The notes under the pieces were generated by a model. That model was not told the origin of the DNA, ran no database searches, and was given only the letters and a program-made list of their open reading frames with translations. A stretch of DNA of 64,000 nucleotides from Alphaproteobacteria bacterium (GTDB lineage: Bacteria; Pseudomonadota; Alphaproteobacteria; UBA828). The DNA is taken from positions 3,161-67,160 of the forward strand of contig JAJDVB010000023.1 of the NCBI GenBank assembly GCA_022826345.1. Reading direction: 5' to 3'. This document shows, one piece after another, positions 42,801 to 51,650 of this stretch (position 1 is the first letter of the stretch; the number at the start of each line of letters is the position of its first letter). The position numbers and the translations under genes are program-made.

Positions 42801-43199
42801 ATGACCGACGCGGAACGGGATGCCTTTCTGCGCGAGGTGCGCATCGGCACGCTTTGTACGCTGAACGAGGACGGCTCCCCCAACGCGCTGCCGCTCTGGT
42901 ACGAGTGGGACGGCGAGAAGGCCCGCATGTTCTCGATGCGGGACACCGGCAAGGTAAAGCGGCTGCGGCGCGATCCGCGCGCCTGCCTCAGCGTGGCCGA
43001 CCCCGTCGGCGCGCCCGAGGCGTGGGTCACGGTGGAAGGGACGGTCGAAGTCTTCGACGAGGGCGGCAAGGAGTTCGGACTCGAACTCACCAAGCGCTAC
43101 TACGAGAGCCCGCGGCGGGAGGAAGCCATCGCCGAGTGGTCTGCCAGGGACGACTGGGTCCTGCTGGTGCTCACGCCGACCCGTTTCCTCTCGTACTGA
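42801..43199 (+). CDS. PPOX-class (pyridoxamine 5'-phosphate oxidase-fold) flavin/F420-binding protein
   Basis: The 132-residue split-barrel protein has the family pattern IGTLCTLNEDGSPNALPLWY at about 15-34, KVKRLRRDPRACLSVAD at about 55-71 and WVTVEGTVEV. It resembles small TIGR03618-like proteins, many of which bind F420 or FMN and reduce small molecules. It is not the pyridoxal synthesis enzyme itself, which is larger. It starts 25 bp after HyuB copy 2, preceded by AAGGGGAG, and the SDR at 43219 follows. Confidence 0.8.
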   Translation: MTDAERDAFLREVRIGTLCTLNEDGSPNALPLWYEWDGEKARMFSMRDTGKVKRLRRDPRACLSVADPVGAPEAWVTVEGTVEVFDEGGKEFGLELTKRYYESPRREEAIAEWSARDDWVLLVLTPTRFLSY

Positions 43200-43218
43200 T
43201 ACCTGACGCGGGCTTCCG

Positions 43219-43989
43219 TTGAAAATCGCGGGAAAGTCCGTCGTCGTCACCGGCGGCGCGAGCGGGATCGGGCTCGCGCTCGCGCGCCGCTTCAGGGCGG
43301 AGGGCGCGCGGGGTATCGCCCTGGCCGACCTGCAGGAAGAGGCCCTGCTGGAGGCCGCCGGCGAGATCGATGCTCTGGGGGTGCCCTGCGATGTCGCGGA
43401 CGAAGCTGACATCAAGCGCCTCGTTGCGGCGGTGGAGGATGCCTTCGGGCCCATCGACGTGTTCGTCTCCAACGCCGGGATCGCGCGCATGGGCGGCGTC
43501 GATGCGCCGGACGAGGAGTGGCGGCAGAACTGGGACATCCACGTGATGGCCCACGTCTACGCGGCGCGGGCGGTGGCGCCCAAGATGGCGGCGCGCGGCA
43601 GCGGCTATCTGGTTAACACGGCCTCGGCCGCAGGGCTCCTCAGCCACGTGGAATCGGCGACCTATACGGTGACCAAACACGCCGCCGTCGCCTTCGCCGA
43701 ATGGCTTTCGATCGTTTACGGCGACCGGGGGGTCCGGGTCTCGGTGCTCTGCCCGCAGGCGGTCCGCACCGCGATGCTCGCCGGCCGGGACGAGGGCGTC
43801 GCCAGCCTCGACGGCGTGCTGGAGCCGGAACAGGTGGCCGACAGCGTGATCGCTGCAATGGAGCGGGAGGAGTTTCTCATCCTTCCGCACCCTGGGGTGC
43901 AGGACTACGTTCAGCGCAAGGCCTCGGATCGCGAGCGCTGGCTCCGGGGGATGCGCAAGCTGCGCGCGGCGCACGGAGGGGCCCCATAG
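43219..43989 (+). CDS. SDR family oxidoreductase
   Basis: This 256-residue classical SDR has TGGASGIG at about 11-18, SNAGIARMGG, NTASAAGLLSH and the catalytic YTVTK. It probably acts on a hydroxyacyl or keto intermediate. The start codon is TTG at 43219, placing KIAGKSVVVTGG at the normal N-terminus; no ATG is present nearby. The C-terminal half is also readable in another frame, which is coincidental. It ends at 43989, 17 bp before the ligase start. Confidence 0.85.
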   Translation: MKIAGKSVVVTGGASGIGLALARRFRAEGARGIALADLQEEALLEAAGEIDALGVPCDVADEADIKRLVAAVEDAFGPIDVFVSNAGIARMGGVDAPDEEWRQNWDIHVMAHVYAARAVAPKMAARGSGYLVNTASAAGLLSHVESATYTVTKHAAVAFAEWLSIVYGDRGVRVSVLCPQAVRTAMLAGRDEGVASLDGVLEPEQVADSVIAAMEREEFLILPHPGVQDYVQRKASDRERWLRGMRKLRAAHGGAP

Positions 43990-44006
43990 CCCGGCGCCTG
44001 AGCCGG

Positions 44007-45737
44007 GTGGAGGCCCACGAACGCCTCGTGGGCGCCGGACTGCCCTTCGAGCTCGAAGAGATCGAGGTCCGGGGCGTTGCGGTTCGCGCGTGGAAGAATG
44101 CCCCGCGAACTCTTGGTGCGGTTCTCGCCGCCTCGGCGGACTGTGGCGAGAGGGCGTGCCTCGTGCTCGACGACGAGCGCCTGAGCTACGCCGACCACCA
44201 TCGCGAGGTGCGCCGGTTCGCGCAGGTGCTGCGCGAGCACTACGGCATCCGCAAGGGGGACCGGGTTGCGGTCGCCATGCGCAACCTGCCGGAGTGGTCC
44301 ATAGCCTTCTGGGCCATCACCGGCATCGGCGCCATCGTGGTGCCGCTCAACGCCTGGCTCACCGCGCGGGAGCTCGCCTACTGCGTGACCGATTCTGGCG
44401 CGCGGGTGATCGTGGCGGACGGCAAGCGCGCGACGCTTCTCGCTTCGTGTGAGGAGGAGTTCGGCTTGCGCGGCCTGATCGTCGTGCGGGACGAAGACAC
44501 GGAGCACGATGACGGAACCGCCCATTGGGACGACGTGCTCGCCGCCGCAGACGTCAATCCGCCTCCGCCTGACGTGGCGATCGATCCCGACGACGACGCC
44601 ACGATCTTCTATACCTCCGGCACCACCGGCACACCCAAGGGCGCGATCGGCACCCATCGCAACATCTGCACGAACATCATGACCGTGGCCTATCGCGGCG
44701 CGGTGCGGCAGCTCTGCCGCGGCGTGACTCCGGTTTGGCTCGGCGGGCCGATGCCTCACCCCACGGTTCTGGTTCCGGTGCCGTTCTTTCACGTCACCGG
44801 CTGTCATTCGATCTTGGCTCCGGCCGTCTTCGGCGGCGCCACGCTGATCCTGATGCACCGGTGGGAGCCGGAGCGGGCGCTCGCACTGATCGAGCAGGAG
44901 AGAATCACGAACTTCACCGGCGTGCCGGGCATGCTCCTGCAGATGCTGGAATCGCCGGGCTTCGCGGACCACGACACCTCGTCACTCACCGGCGCCAACT
45001 ACGGCGGCACGCCGCCGCCTGCCCGGTTGCTGGATCGGATTACGGAGCTTTTGCCGCAGGTGGAGGCCGAGAACGGCTACGGCCTTACCGAGGCCTCGTC
45101 GCTCGTGAGCTACAACGCGGGTGAGAGCTATCGCCGTCACCCCGACAGCGCCGGCGTGCCGGTGCCCACGTGCGACATCAAGATCGTCGACGAGGGCGGC
45201 GCCGAGGTGCCTGTCGGCATACGCGGCGAGGTCTGCGTGAAGGGGCCCAACGTCGTCCGGGGCTACTGGAAGCAGCCGGAAGCAAGCGCCGAGACGTTCC
45301 GCAACGGCTGGCTGCACACCGGCGACATCGGGCTGCTGAGCGAGGACGGCTTGCTCTTTCTGCTCGACCGCGCCAAGGACATGCTGATCAGGGGCGGCGA
45401 GAACGTCTATTGCGTCGAGGTGGAGAACGCGCTTTGTAGTCATCCGGCAGTCAAGGACGCGGCCGTGATCGGCAAGCCGCACCCCGTGCTCGGGCAAGAG
45501 GTCGCGGCGGTCGTGCAGGTCTCGGGCGAGCAGGCGGCCGGCGAAGCGGCGTTGATCGAGCACTGCCGCTCGCGTCTCGCCGCGTTCAAGGTGCCGGCAA
45601 TGATCGATGTGCGCACCGAGCCGCTGCCGGTCAACGCGAACGGAAAGGTCATCAAGCGGCAGCTTCAGAACGAGCTGTTCGCGGTATCGGACGAAGGAAC
45701 GGGCTGCAGCAGCGGCCGGTCGAGCGACGGGCGATAG
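44007..45737 (+). CDS. AMP-binding acyl-CoA ligase (class I adenylate-forming)
   Basis: The 576-residue enzyme has the P-loop YTSGTTGTPKGA near residue 204, NGYGLTEASS and the C-terminal YWKQPEASAETFRNGWLHTGD and RGGENVYCVEVE (A8-like core). The catalytic lysine is in NANGKVIKRQLQ. It activates a carboxylic acid as acyl-AMP then acyl-CoA, giving CoA esters for the acyl-CoA dehydrogenase encoded two genes later. The GTG at 44007 is the likely start; no ATG precedes the conserved region except deep inside the SDR gene. The substrate is unknown. Confidence 0.85.
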   Translation: MEAHERLVGAGLPFELEEIEVRGVAVRAWKNAPRTLGAVLAASADCGERACLVLDDERLSYADHHREVRRFAQVLREHYGIRKGDRVAVAMRNLPEWSIAFWAITGIGAIVVPLNAWLTARELAYCVTDSGARVIVADGKRATLLASCEEEFGLRGLIVVRDEDTEHDDGTAHWDDVLAAADVNPPPPDVAIDPDDDATIFYTSGTTGTPKGAIGTHRNICTNIMTVAYRGAVRQLCRGVTPVWLGGPMPHPTVLVPVPFFHVTGCHSILAPAVFGGATLILMHRWEPERALALIEQERITNFTGVPGMLLQMLESPGFADHDTSSLTGANYGGTPPPARLLDRITELLPQVEAENGYGLTEASSLVSYNAGESYRRHPDSAGVPVPTCDIKIVDEGGAEVPVGIRGEVCVKGPNVVRGYWKQPEASAETFRNGWLHTGDIGLLSEDGLLFLLDRAKDMLIRGGENVYCVEVENALCSHPAVKDAAVIGKPHPVLGQEVAAVVQVSGEQAAGEAALIEHCRSRLAAFKVPAMIDVRTEPLPVNANGKVIKRQLQNELFAVSDEGTGCSSGRSSDGR

Positions 45738-45754
45738 TGGCGGGAGAACCGGAC

Positions 45755-47161
45755 ATGGACATCGAACAGGCCCACAACCTCTCTCTCGAGGAGATGGACA
45801 AGCAGAGCTTCCTGCATCCCTACACGGCTCTCAAGCCGCATCTCGAGAACGGGCCCAACATCATCAAGTCGGGCAGCGGCGTGCGGCTCACCAACGCCGC
45901 CGGCAAGGAATACATCGACGGCATGGCCGGCCTCTGGTGCGTCAACATCGGCTGGGGGCACCGGGAGGTGGTCGACGCGATCACCGAGCAGGCCGAGAAC
46001 CTCGCCTACTATCACAGCTTCTTCTCGATGGGGACGGAGGCGCCCATCCGCCTGGCCGACCGCATCCTCCGCCTCGTGCCCGGCGACATGAGCAAGGTGT
46101 TCTTCGGCAATTCGGGCTCGGACGCGAACGACACCAACGTCAAATTGGTTCACTACTACAACAACCTGCGCGGCAAGCCCGAGAAGAAGAAGATCATCTC
46201 CCGCAAGCGGGCCTATCACGGCGTAACGGTCGCCTCGGCGAGCCTGACCGGGCTGCCGAGCATTCACACGGCGTTCGATCTGCCGCTGCCGACGGTCTTC
46301 CATACCGAGACCCCGCACCACTGGCGCAACGCCGAGCCGGGGATGAGCGAGCGCGACTTCTCCAAGTGGTGCGCGCATAAGCTGGAAGAAATGATCCTCG
46401 CAGAAGGGCCCGATACGGTGGCGGCGTTCATCGCCGAGCCGGTGATGGGCGCAGGCGGCGTGATCATCCCGCCGGAGGGCTACTTCCCCGAAATCCAGAA
46501 AGTCCTGCGTAAGTACGACATGCTGATGATCGCCGACGAGGTCATCACCGGCTTCGGCCGTACCGGCAACTGGTTCGGCTCTCAGACCTACGACATCGAG
46601 CCCGACATCATTACCATCGCCAAGGGGCTGACGAGCGGCTACGTGCCCATGTCGGGCAGCATCATCTCCGACGAGATCTGGCAGGTGATCAAGGAGGGGG
46701 CGCCCGGCGTCGCCTACTTCGCGCACGGCTACACGTATTCGGCGCATCCCGTGGCGGCGGCTGCGGCCATGGCCAACATCGACATCATGGAGCGGCTGGA
46801 CCTGCCGGCGAAGTGCGCCGAGGTCGGCACCTACTTCCAGCGGCGGCTGCGCGAGGTCGCCGCCGACCACCCGCTGGTCGGCGAGGTGCGCGGCGAGGCC
46901 CTGCTGGCGGCCGTCGAGCTGGTTAAGGACAAGGAGACCAAGGAATCCTTTGACCCCGCCCTGCTCGTCGGGCCCACCCTCAGCAAGTACACGATCGAGG
47001 AGGGGCTCATCATCCGTGCGCTCCCCCTCAGCGATGCGGTGTCGTTCTCGCCGCCGCTGGTTATCACCAAGGCTGAGGTGGACGAGGCGCTCGTGCTGTT
47101 CAAGCGCGCGCTCGATCGCGTCACCGACGAGCTGGTCAAGGACGGCACCTGGAAGCCGTAG
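45755..47161 (+). CDS. Class III (omega-amino acid type) aminotransferase
   Basis: The 468-residue PLP enzyme has NSGSDANDTNVKLVHYY, the phosphate and cofactor motif IADEVITGFGRTG and the Schiff-base lysine in TIAKGLTSGYVPMS. Its layout matches omega-amino acid/pyruvate, beta-alanine and 4-aminobutyrate-type aminotransferases. It would convert a terminal amine to an aldehyde. The ATG at 45755 follows GCGGGAGAAC; a GTG at 45737 overlapping the ligase stop is the alternative. It sits between the acyl-CoA ligase and the acyl-CoA dehydrogenase on the same strand. Confidence 0.9.
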   Translation: MDIEQAHNLSLEEMDKQSFLHPYTALKPHLENGPNIIKSGSGVRLTNAAGKEYIDGMAGLWCVNIGWGHREVVDAITEQAENLAYYHSFFSMGTEAPIRLADRILRLVPGDMSKVFFGNSGSDANDTNVKLVHYYNNLRGKPEKKKIISRKRAYHGVTVASASLTGLPSIHTAFDLPLPTVFHTETPHHWRNAEPGMSERDFSKWCAHKLEEMILAEGPDTVAAFIAEPVMGAGGVIIPPEGYFPEIQKVLRKYDMLMIADEVITGFGRTGNWFGSQTYDIEPDIITIAKGLTSGYVPMSGSIISDEIWQVIKEGAPGVAYFAHGYTYSAHPVAAAAAMANIDIMERLDLPAKCAEVGTYFQRRLREVAADHPLVGEVRGEALLAAVELVKDKETKESFDPALLVGPTLSKYTIEEGLIIRALPLSDAVSFSPPLVITKAEVDEALVLFKRALDRVTDELVKDGTWKP

Positions 47162-47173
47162 CCGGCCGATAGG

Positions 47174-48979
47174 ATGGAAAGCGCGGTCGTCAATCCGCGC
47201 GACCTGCGGTTTCAACTCTTCGAGGTGCTCGGCGCGGAGGCGCTCTGCGCGCGGGCGCGTTACCGCGACCACGACCGCGAGTCCCTGGAAGCCGCGCTCG
47301 ATCTGGCGATGCAGCTCGCCGACGAGGTGCTCTGGCCTAATGCGCCGATCGGGGACAGGGATGAGCCCCGGCTCGAGAACGGCCGGGTGCGCGTGCCGGC
47401 TGCCATTCACGAGAGCGTCGCCGCGATCACTGACGCAGGCTTCGTCGCGGCTGCTCTCGATTACGACCGGGGCGGCATGCAGCTTCCGGCCGTCCTCCTG
47501 CAGGCCTGCCTCGGCGTCCTAAAGGCAGCCGATTCGGCGACGGTCGGCTATCTGATGCTGACCAAGGCGGCGGCCAATCTGCTCGACGTTCACGGCACCG
47601 ACGAGCAGAAGCGGCTCTACATGGAGCCGCTCTACGCCGGGCGATTCATGGGCACGATGTGCCTCTCGGAACCCGACGTGGGCTCCTCGTTGGGCGACAT
47701 CAGGTGTCGGGCGGTCCCTGCCGGCGACGGCAGCTATCGGCTCTCCGGCAGCAAGATGTGGATCTCGGGCGGCGACCAGGACATCTCGGAGAACATCGTC
47801 CACCTGGTTCTCGCGAAGCTCCCCGGCGCGCCGCCCGGCGTGAAGGGAATCTCGCTCTTCATCGTGCCCAAGGTCCGCGTGAATGCCGACGGCACGCTGG
47901 GCGCCGCCAACGATGTCGCGGTCGCGGGCCTCAATCACAAGATGGGCTACCGCGCGATCTCCAACTGCCTGCTGAGCTTCGGCGAGAACGACGCCTGCGA
48001 GGCGCACCTGGTGGGCGCTCCCCACGAGGGCCTCGCCTGCATGTTCCACATGATGAACGAGGCGCGGATCGGGGTCGGCATCAGCGGCACCATGATCGGC
48101 TATGCGGGCTACACGCAGGCGGTCCGCTACGCCAAGGAGCGGCGCCAGGGCCGACCGGTCGACGACCGTGATCCGACGCAACCGCCCGTTCCCATCGTCA
48201 GGCATGCCGACGTGAAGCGGATGCTGCTGAAGCAGAAGGCCATCGTCGAGGGCGCGCTCGCGCTCTGCCTGACCTGCGCGCGCTACCTGGACGACATGAC
48301 GACGGCGACGAGCGAGGACGAGCGGCGGCGGGCAGGGCTGCTGCTCGACATCCTCACGCCCATCGCCAAGGCCTGGCCCGCCGAATTCTGCCAGGAGGCC
48401 AACAGCCTCGCGATCCAGGTGCACGGCGGCTACGGCTACACGCGGGACTTTCCGGTCGAACGCCTCTACCGGGACAACCGCCTCAACGCGATCCACGAGG
48501 GGACGAACGGAATCCAGGCGATCGACCTGCTCGGCCGCAAGGCGCGCTTGCAGGATGGCGCGGCACTCGCGGCGTTGATGGAGGAGATCCGCGCCGATAT
48601 TGCCGCGGCGCGAGACCAGCCCGTGCTCGCCGAGCATTGCGACGCGTTGGAGGCGATCACGGGCGAGATCGAGACAGCGACCAACTCCATCGGCGCCGCC
48701 CGCGCGGAGGGTCGGATCGGCGACTCGCTCGCGAACGCGAGCCTCTACCTCAACGCCTTAGGCCACATCGTCGTCGCCTGGCTCTGGCTGCGCCAGGCGC
48801 GCGCGGCGGATGCCGCACTCCGGCAAGGCGCAGCAGAGGACGACGCCGCGTTCTATCGCGGCAAGCTCGCGGCCTGCCGCTACTTCTTCCGCTACGAGCT
48901 CGCCGGAATGAGATCCGCCATCGCGCTGCTCGCGCGTGTCGATACCACCTGCGCCGAGATGGACGCGGACATGTTCTAA
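47174..48979 (+). CDS. Acyl-CoA dehydrogenase, long form with C-terminal extension
   Basis: The 601-residue FAD enzyme has FMGTMCLSEPDVGSSLGDIR and SGSKMWISGGDQD in the middle domain, VHGGYGYTRDFPVERLYRD and the region IHEGTNGIQAID, which holds the catalytic base glutamate in this family. About 130 residues follow the core, as in the long acyl-CoA dehydrogenases with a PF12806-like C-terminus (the DmdC group is one example). It introduces the 2,3 double bond into an acyl-CoA, likely from the upstream ligase. It starts 12 bp after the aminotransferase gene. Confidence 0.88.
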   Translation: MESAVVNPRDLRFQLFEVLGAEALCARARYRDHDRESLEAALDLAMQLADEVLWPNAPIGDRDEPRLENGRVRVPAAIHESVAAITDAGFVAAALDYDRGGMQLPAVLLQACLGVLKAADSATVGYLMLTKAAANLLDVHGTDEQKRLYMEPLYAGRFMGTMCLSEPDVGSSLGDIRCRAVPAGDGSYRLSGSKMWISGGDQDISENIVHLVLAKLPGAPPGVKGISLFIVPKVRVNADGTLGAANDVAVAGLNHKMGYRAISNCLLSFGENDACEAHLVGAPHEGLACMFHMMNEARIGVGISGTMIGYAGYTQAVRYAKERRQGRPVDDRDPTQPPVPIVRHADVKRMLLKQKAIVEGALALCLTCARYLDDMTTATSEDERRRAGLLLDILTPIAKAWPAEFCQEANSLAIQVHGGYGYTRDFPVERLYRDNRLNAIHEGTNGIQAIDLLGRKARLQDGAALAALMEEIRADIAAARDQPVLAEHCDALEAITGEIETATNSIGAARAEGRIGDSLANASLYLNALGHIVVAWLWLRQARAADAALRQGAAEDDAAFYRGKLAACRYFFRYELAGMRSAIALLARVDTTCAEMDADMF

Positions 48980-49061
48980 GCGCAAAGCCGCTATGATCGG
49001 CCGCGGCACCGGGCGCCGGGCCACGCGCCGCAACCGACAGCCAGGGCAAAGGGAGATGGAC

Positions 49062-49547
49062 ATGGCCGAGCTCACGCTGGAGCAACGGGTTCAACGGATC
49101 GAAGACGCCGAAGAGATCAGGCGCCTGCGTTATCTCTATTGCGAATACGGCAACCTCTACGACGCAGAGCGCTTCGCCGCGCTCTTCGCGCCGGATGCGA
49201 TATGGGACGGGGGCGATGCGTTCGGGCGCCAGGAGGGGCTGGAGCAGATCGAGCAGATGGTGCGCGACGCGGGTGAGCGAATCCGCTTCTCTGCGCACTA
49301 CATCACGAACGAGCTGATCGAGGTCAACGGCGACAGCGCAACCGGGCGCTGGTGGCTGTTCATGCCGTGCGTCCTGGATGGCGAGTCGACCTGGCTCTTC
49401 GCCACGTATGACGATGAGTACGTGAAGCTCGACGGGCGCTGGCTGATCAGCAAGATCGTCCTCGACGTCAAGAACTTCGCACCCCAAGACAAGGGCTGGG
49501 CCGAGAGCGCCAAGGGTTGGGTCGACGATCACTGGAAAGGGCTCTGA
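49062..49547 (+). CDS. SnoaL-like/NTF2-fold protein (copy 1)
   Basis: The 161-residue cone-barrel protein begins MAELTLEQRVQRIEDAEEI, the same opening as the copy at 51651. RYLYCEYGNLYDAERFAALF and a WDGG motif follow, typical of SnoaL_4/nuclear transport factor 2-like proteins. The ATG at 49062 lies six bases after a GGGAG site; the ATG at 49056 is too close. The fold houses many small-molecule isomerases, hydratases and ligand-binding proteins, so function is open. It is directly upstream of the third basic-tailed HyuB gene. Confidence 0.8.
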   Translation: MAELTLEQRVQRIEDAEEIRRLRYLYCEYGNLYDAERFAALFAPDAIWDGGDAFGRQEGLEQIEQMVRDAGERIRFSAHYITNELIEVNGDSATGRWWLFMPCVLDGESTWLFATYDDEYVKLDGRWLISKIVLDVKNFAPQDKGWAESAKGWVDDHWKGL

Positions 49548-49681
49548 CCCGTTCACCGCAGAAGACCCCTTGCACCGCCGCACCCGCCGACGGCAAGCTG
49601 CGGGCGCGGCAGGCGGGCGGTTGCTTCCGTGCCGCGGTGAGCACAAACGCGCGCAGACATCACACGCAGACAGGGTGAGAC

Positions 49682-51619
49682 ATGGCCTCGACCTCTACAG
49701 CGCGCCGCGCCGTGCGGCAGATCAAGGACAAGCCCAAGACGGCCACCAGAAAGCGCGGCAACGGTGCCGCAGGCGCCGTCGATTCCATCACCTTCTCCGT
49801 CATCCTCAATCGCTTCTCCACCATCGCGAACGAGATGACGCTGACCATGGAGAAGACCGCCTGGACCTCGATCATCGCGCTGGCGCGCGATTTCTCATGC
49901 GCGATCTACGACGCCAAGGCGCGCCAGATTTGCATGCAGGACGCCCTGCCGATCCACACGAATTCCCTGCACGTCGTGCTGGGTGAGATCGCGCGGGTCT
50001 TCGAGGGCGACATTCACGACGGCGATGTCATCGTCTGCAACGACGCCTACAGCGGCAACACCCACATCGGCGATTTCGTCACAGCCTGCCCGGTATTCCA
50101 CCAGGGCAAGCACATGTTCTGGAGCGTGGCGAAGGGCCATCAGCTTGACTGCGGCGCCTATATCCCCACCAGCGTGCCGGCGCCCGCCAGGGATGTCTGG
50201 CAGGAGGGACTGCAGCTGCCGCCGATCAAATTCTACGAGAAAGGCCAGCGGCGCGAGGACGTAGTCCGCATGTACCTCGCCAACGTGCGCTGGCAGGAAT
50301 GGCTCTACGGCGACCTGATGGCGCAGCTCGGCTCGATCTGGACCGGCCGGCGGCGCCTCGTCGAGCTTGCGGCGCACTACGGCAACGAAACGATCGAGCG
50401 CTACGCCGAGGCGATCCTCGACTACTCCGACAGGCGGATGGCCGAGGAGATTCGCGCGATTCCCGACGGCGACTACGACGGCATGTCGTGGCTCGATTCC
50501 GACGGTCATGGCATGACGAACATCCAGGTCGGCGCCCGGGTCTCGGTGCGGGGCGAGAACGTGCACATCGATTTCTCGAATTCGGATCCGCAGGTTCCGA
50601 GCGGGAACAACTCGTCCTACGGCGTGATGCAGGCTGCGGCGGGCATCCCGGTGCTGTGCTCCATCGACCCGACCATTCCGCACAACGACGGCTGCCTCCG
50701 GCACATCTCGGCGGACGCGCCCAAGGGCACCGTCTGCAACGCCGAGTACCCGGCGTCCACGGCGCTCGCCACCGTGGGGCCCGGCGATACCATGCAGGAG
50801 GCGGTGTGGAAGGCACTCGCCCACGCCGTGCCCGAGCGCGTCATGGGCGGCAGCGGCAAGGACGGCAACCTGCCGATGTTCTCCGGCACCGATACGCGGA
50901 GCGGCAAGCCGGTCGACTGGGGCTGCATGCTGTTCAACGGCGCGCCCGCCGGCGGGGCCACGTCGTCGGCCGACGGCTGGCCGCTGATCATGACCTCCGC
51001 CGGCATGGGCGGCCTCAAGATCATGAGCGTCGAGCTCTGCGAGCTGTTCTACCCCTACCGCATCGACCGCCAGGAAATTGCGGCCGATTCCATGGGGCAC
51101 GGCAAGCATATCGGCGGCCCCGGCGTGGATATCCAGGTCAGCCCGACCGACGGCGGCTTCCAGGTGGAGCTCTTCGGCGAGGGCCAGGGCAACCCGCCCT
51201 TCGGCGTGATGAACGGCACACCCGGCATCGGCGGCGGCAGCTACAAGGAGAATTTGGAGACCGGCAAGCGGACCTATTTCTCCTCCAAGGGCCGCTTCTA
51301 CATCGGAGAGAACGACATTTGGGCGGGCACGTCGAGCGGGGGCGGCGGTTACGGCGACGCGCTGGAGCGCGATCCGGAAGCCGTGCTGGAGAGCGTTTTC
51401 GACGGCATGCTGTCGCTCGAATGCGCCGAGGACGTCTACGGCGTCGTCATCAACCGGGCGATGATGACCATCGACCGGGCCAAGACCGAGAAACTGCGCG
51501 CCAAGATGGCGGCCAAGCGCGGCCCGCTCCAGGTGACCTCGCCCAGCCGTCCGGGTGCCGCCGATTGGATTCAGAGGAAACTGCGCCAGGGCGACGAGTA
51601 CCTCGTGGACGCGCAATAG
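49682..51619 (+). CDS. Hydantoinase B family protein with basic N-terminal tail (HyuB copy 3)
   Basis: The 645-residue protein is very similar to the HyuB proteins at 26564 and 40814 over the whole catalytic domain. Its N-terminal tail (RRAVRQIKDKPKTATRKRG) is basic but different in sequence. Hallmarks include DAYSGNTHIGDFVTACP and SSGGGGYGDALERDPEAV, and the C-terminus ends GDEYLVDAQ. A GTGAGAC leader precedes the ATG at 49682, with no perfect ribosome site. No HyuA gene is adjacent; SnoaL-like genes flank it on both sides. Confidence 0.9.
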   Translation: MASTSTARRAVRQIKDKPKTATRKRGNGAAGAVDSITFSVILNRFSTIANEMTLTMEKTAWTSIIALARDFSCAIYDAKARQICMQDALPIHTNSLHVVLGEIARVFEGDIHDGDVIVCNDAYSGNTHIGDFVTACPVFHQGKHMFWSVAKGHQLDCGAYIPTSVPAPARDVWQEGLQLPPIKFYEKGQRREDVVRMYLANVRWQEWLYGDLMAQLGSIWTGRRRLVELAAHYGNETIERYAEAILDYSDRRMAEEIRAIPDGDYDGMSWLDSDGHGMTNIQVGARVSVRGENVHIDFSNSDPQVPSGNNSSYGVMQAAAGIPVLCSIDPTIPHNDGCLRHISADAPKGTVCNAEYPASTALATVGPGDTMQEAVWKALAHAVPERVMGGSGKDGNLPMFSGTDTRSGKPVDWGCMLFNGAPAGGATSSADGWPLIMTSAGMGGLKIMSVELCELFYPYRIDRQEIAADSMGHGKHIGGPGVDIQVSPTDGGFQVELFGEGQGNPPFGVMNGTPGIGGGSYKENLETGKRTYFSSKGRFYIGENDIWAGTSSGGGGYGDALERDPEAVLESVFDGMLSLECAEDVYGVVINRAMMTIDRAKTEKLRAKMAAKRGPLQVTSPSRPGAADWIQRKLRQGDEYLVDAQ

Positions 51620-51650
51620 CGCGGCGACGCACCGCATAGGGAGAATGACG

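Noticed and set aside
40781..43093. Very long open frame (770 codons) opposite HyuB copy 2
   Set aside because: It lies antisense to a clear hydantoinase_B gene and its translation is Arg/His/Val-rich with no family resemblance, typical of GC-rich mirror frames.
45665..47410. 581-codon open frame antisense to the class III aminotransferase
   Set aside because: Overlaps a gene with intact PLP motifs; no family resemblance of its own.
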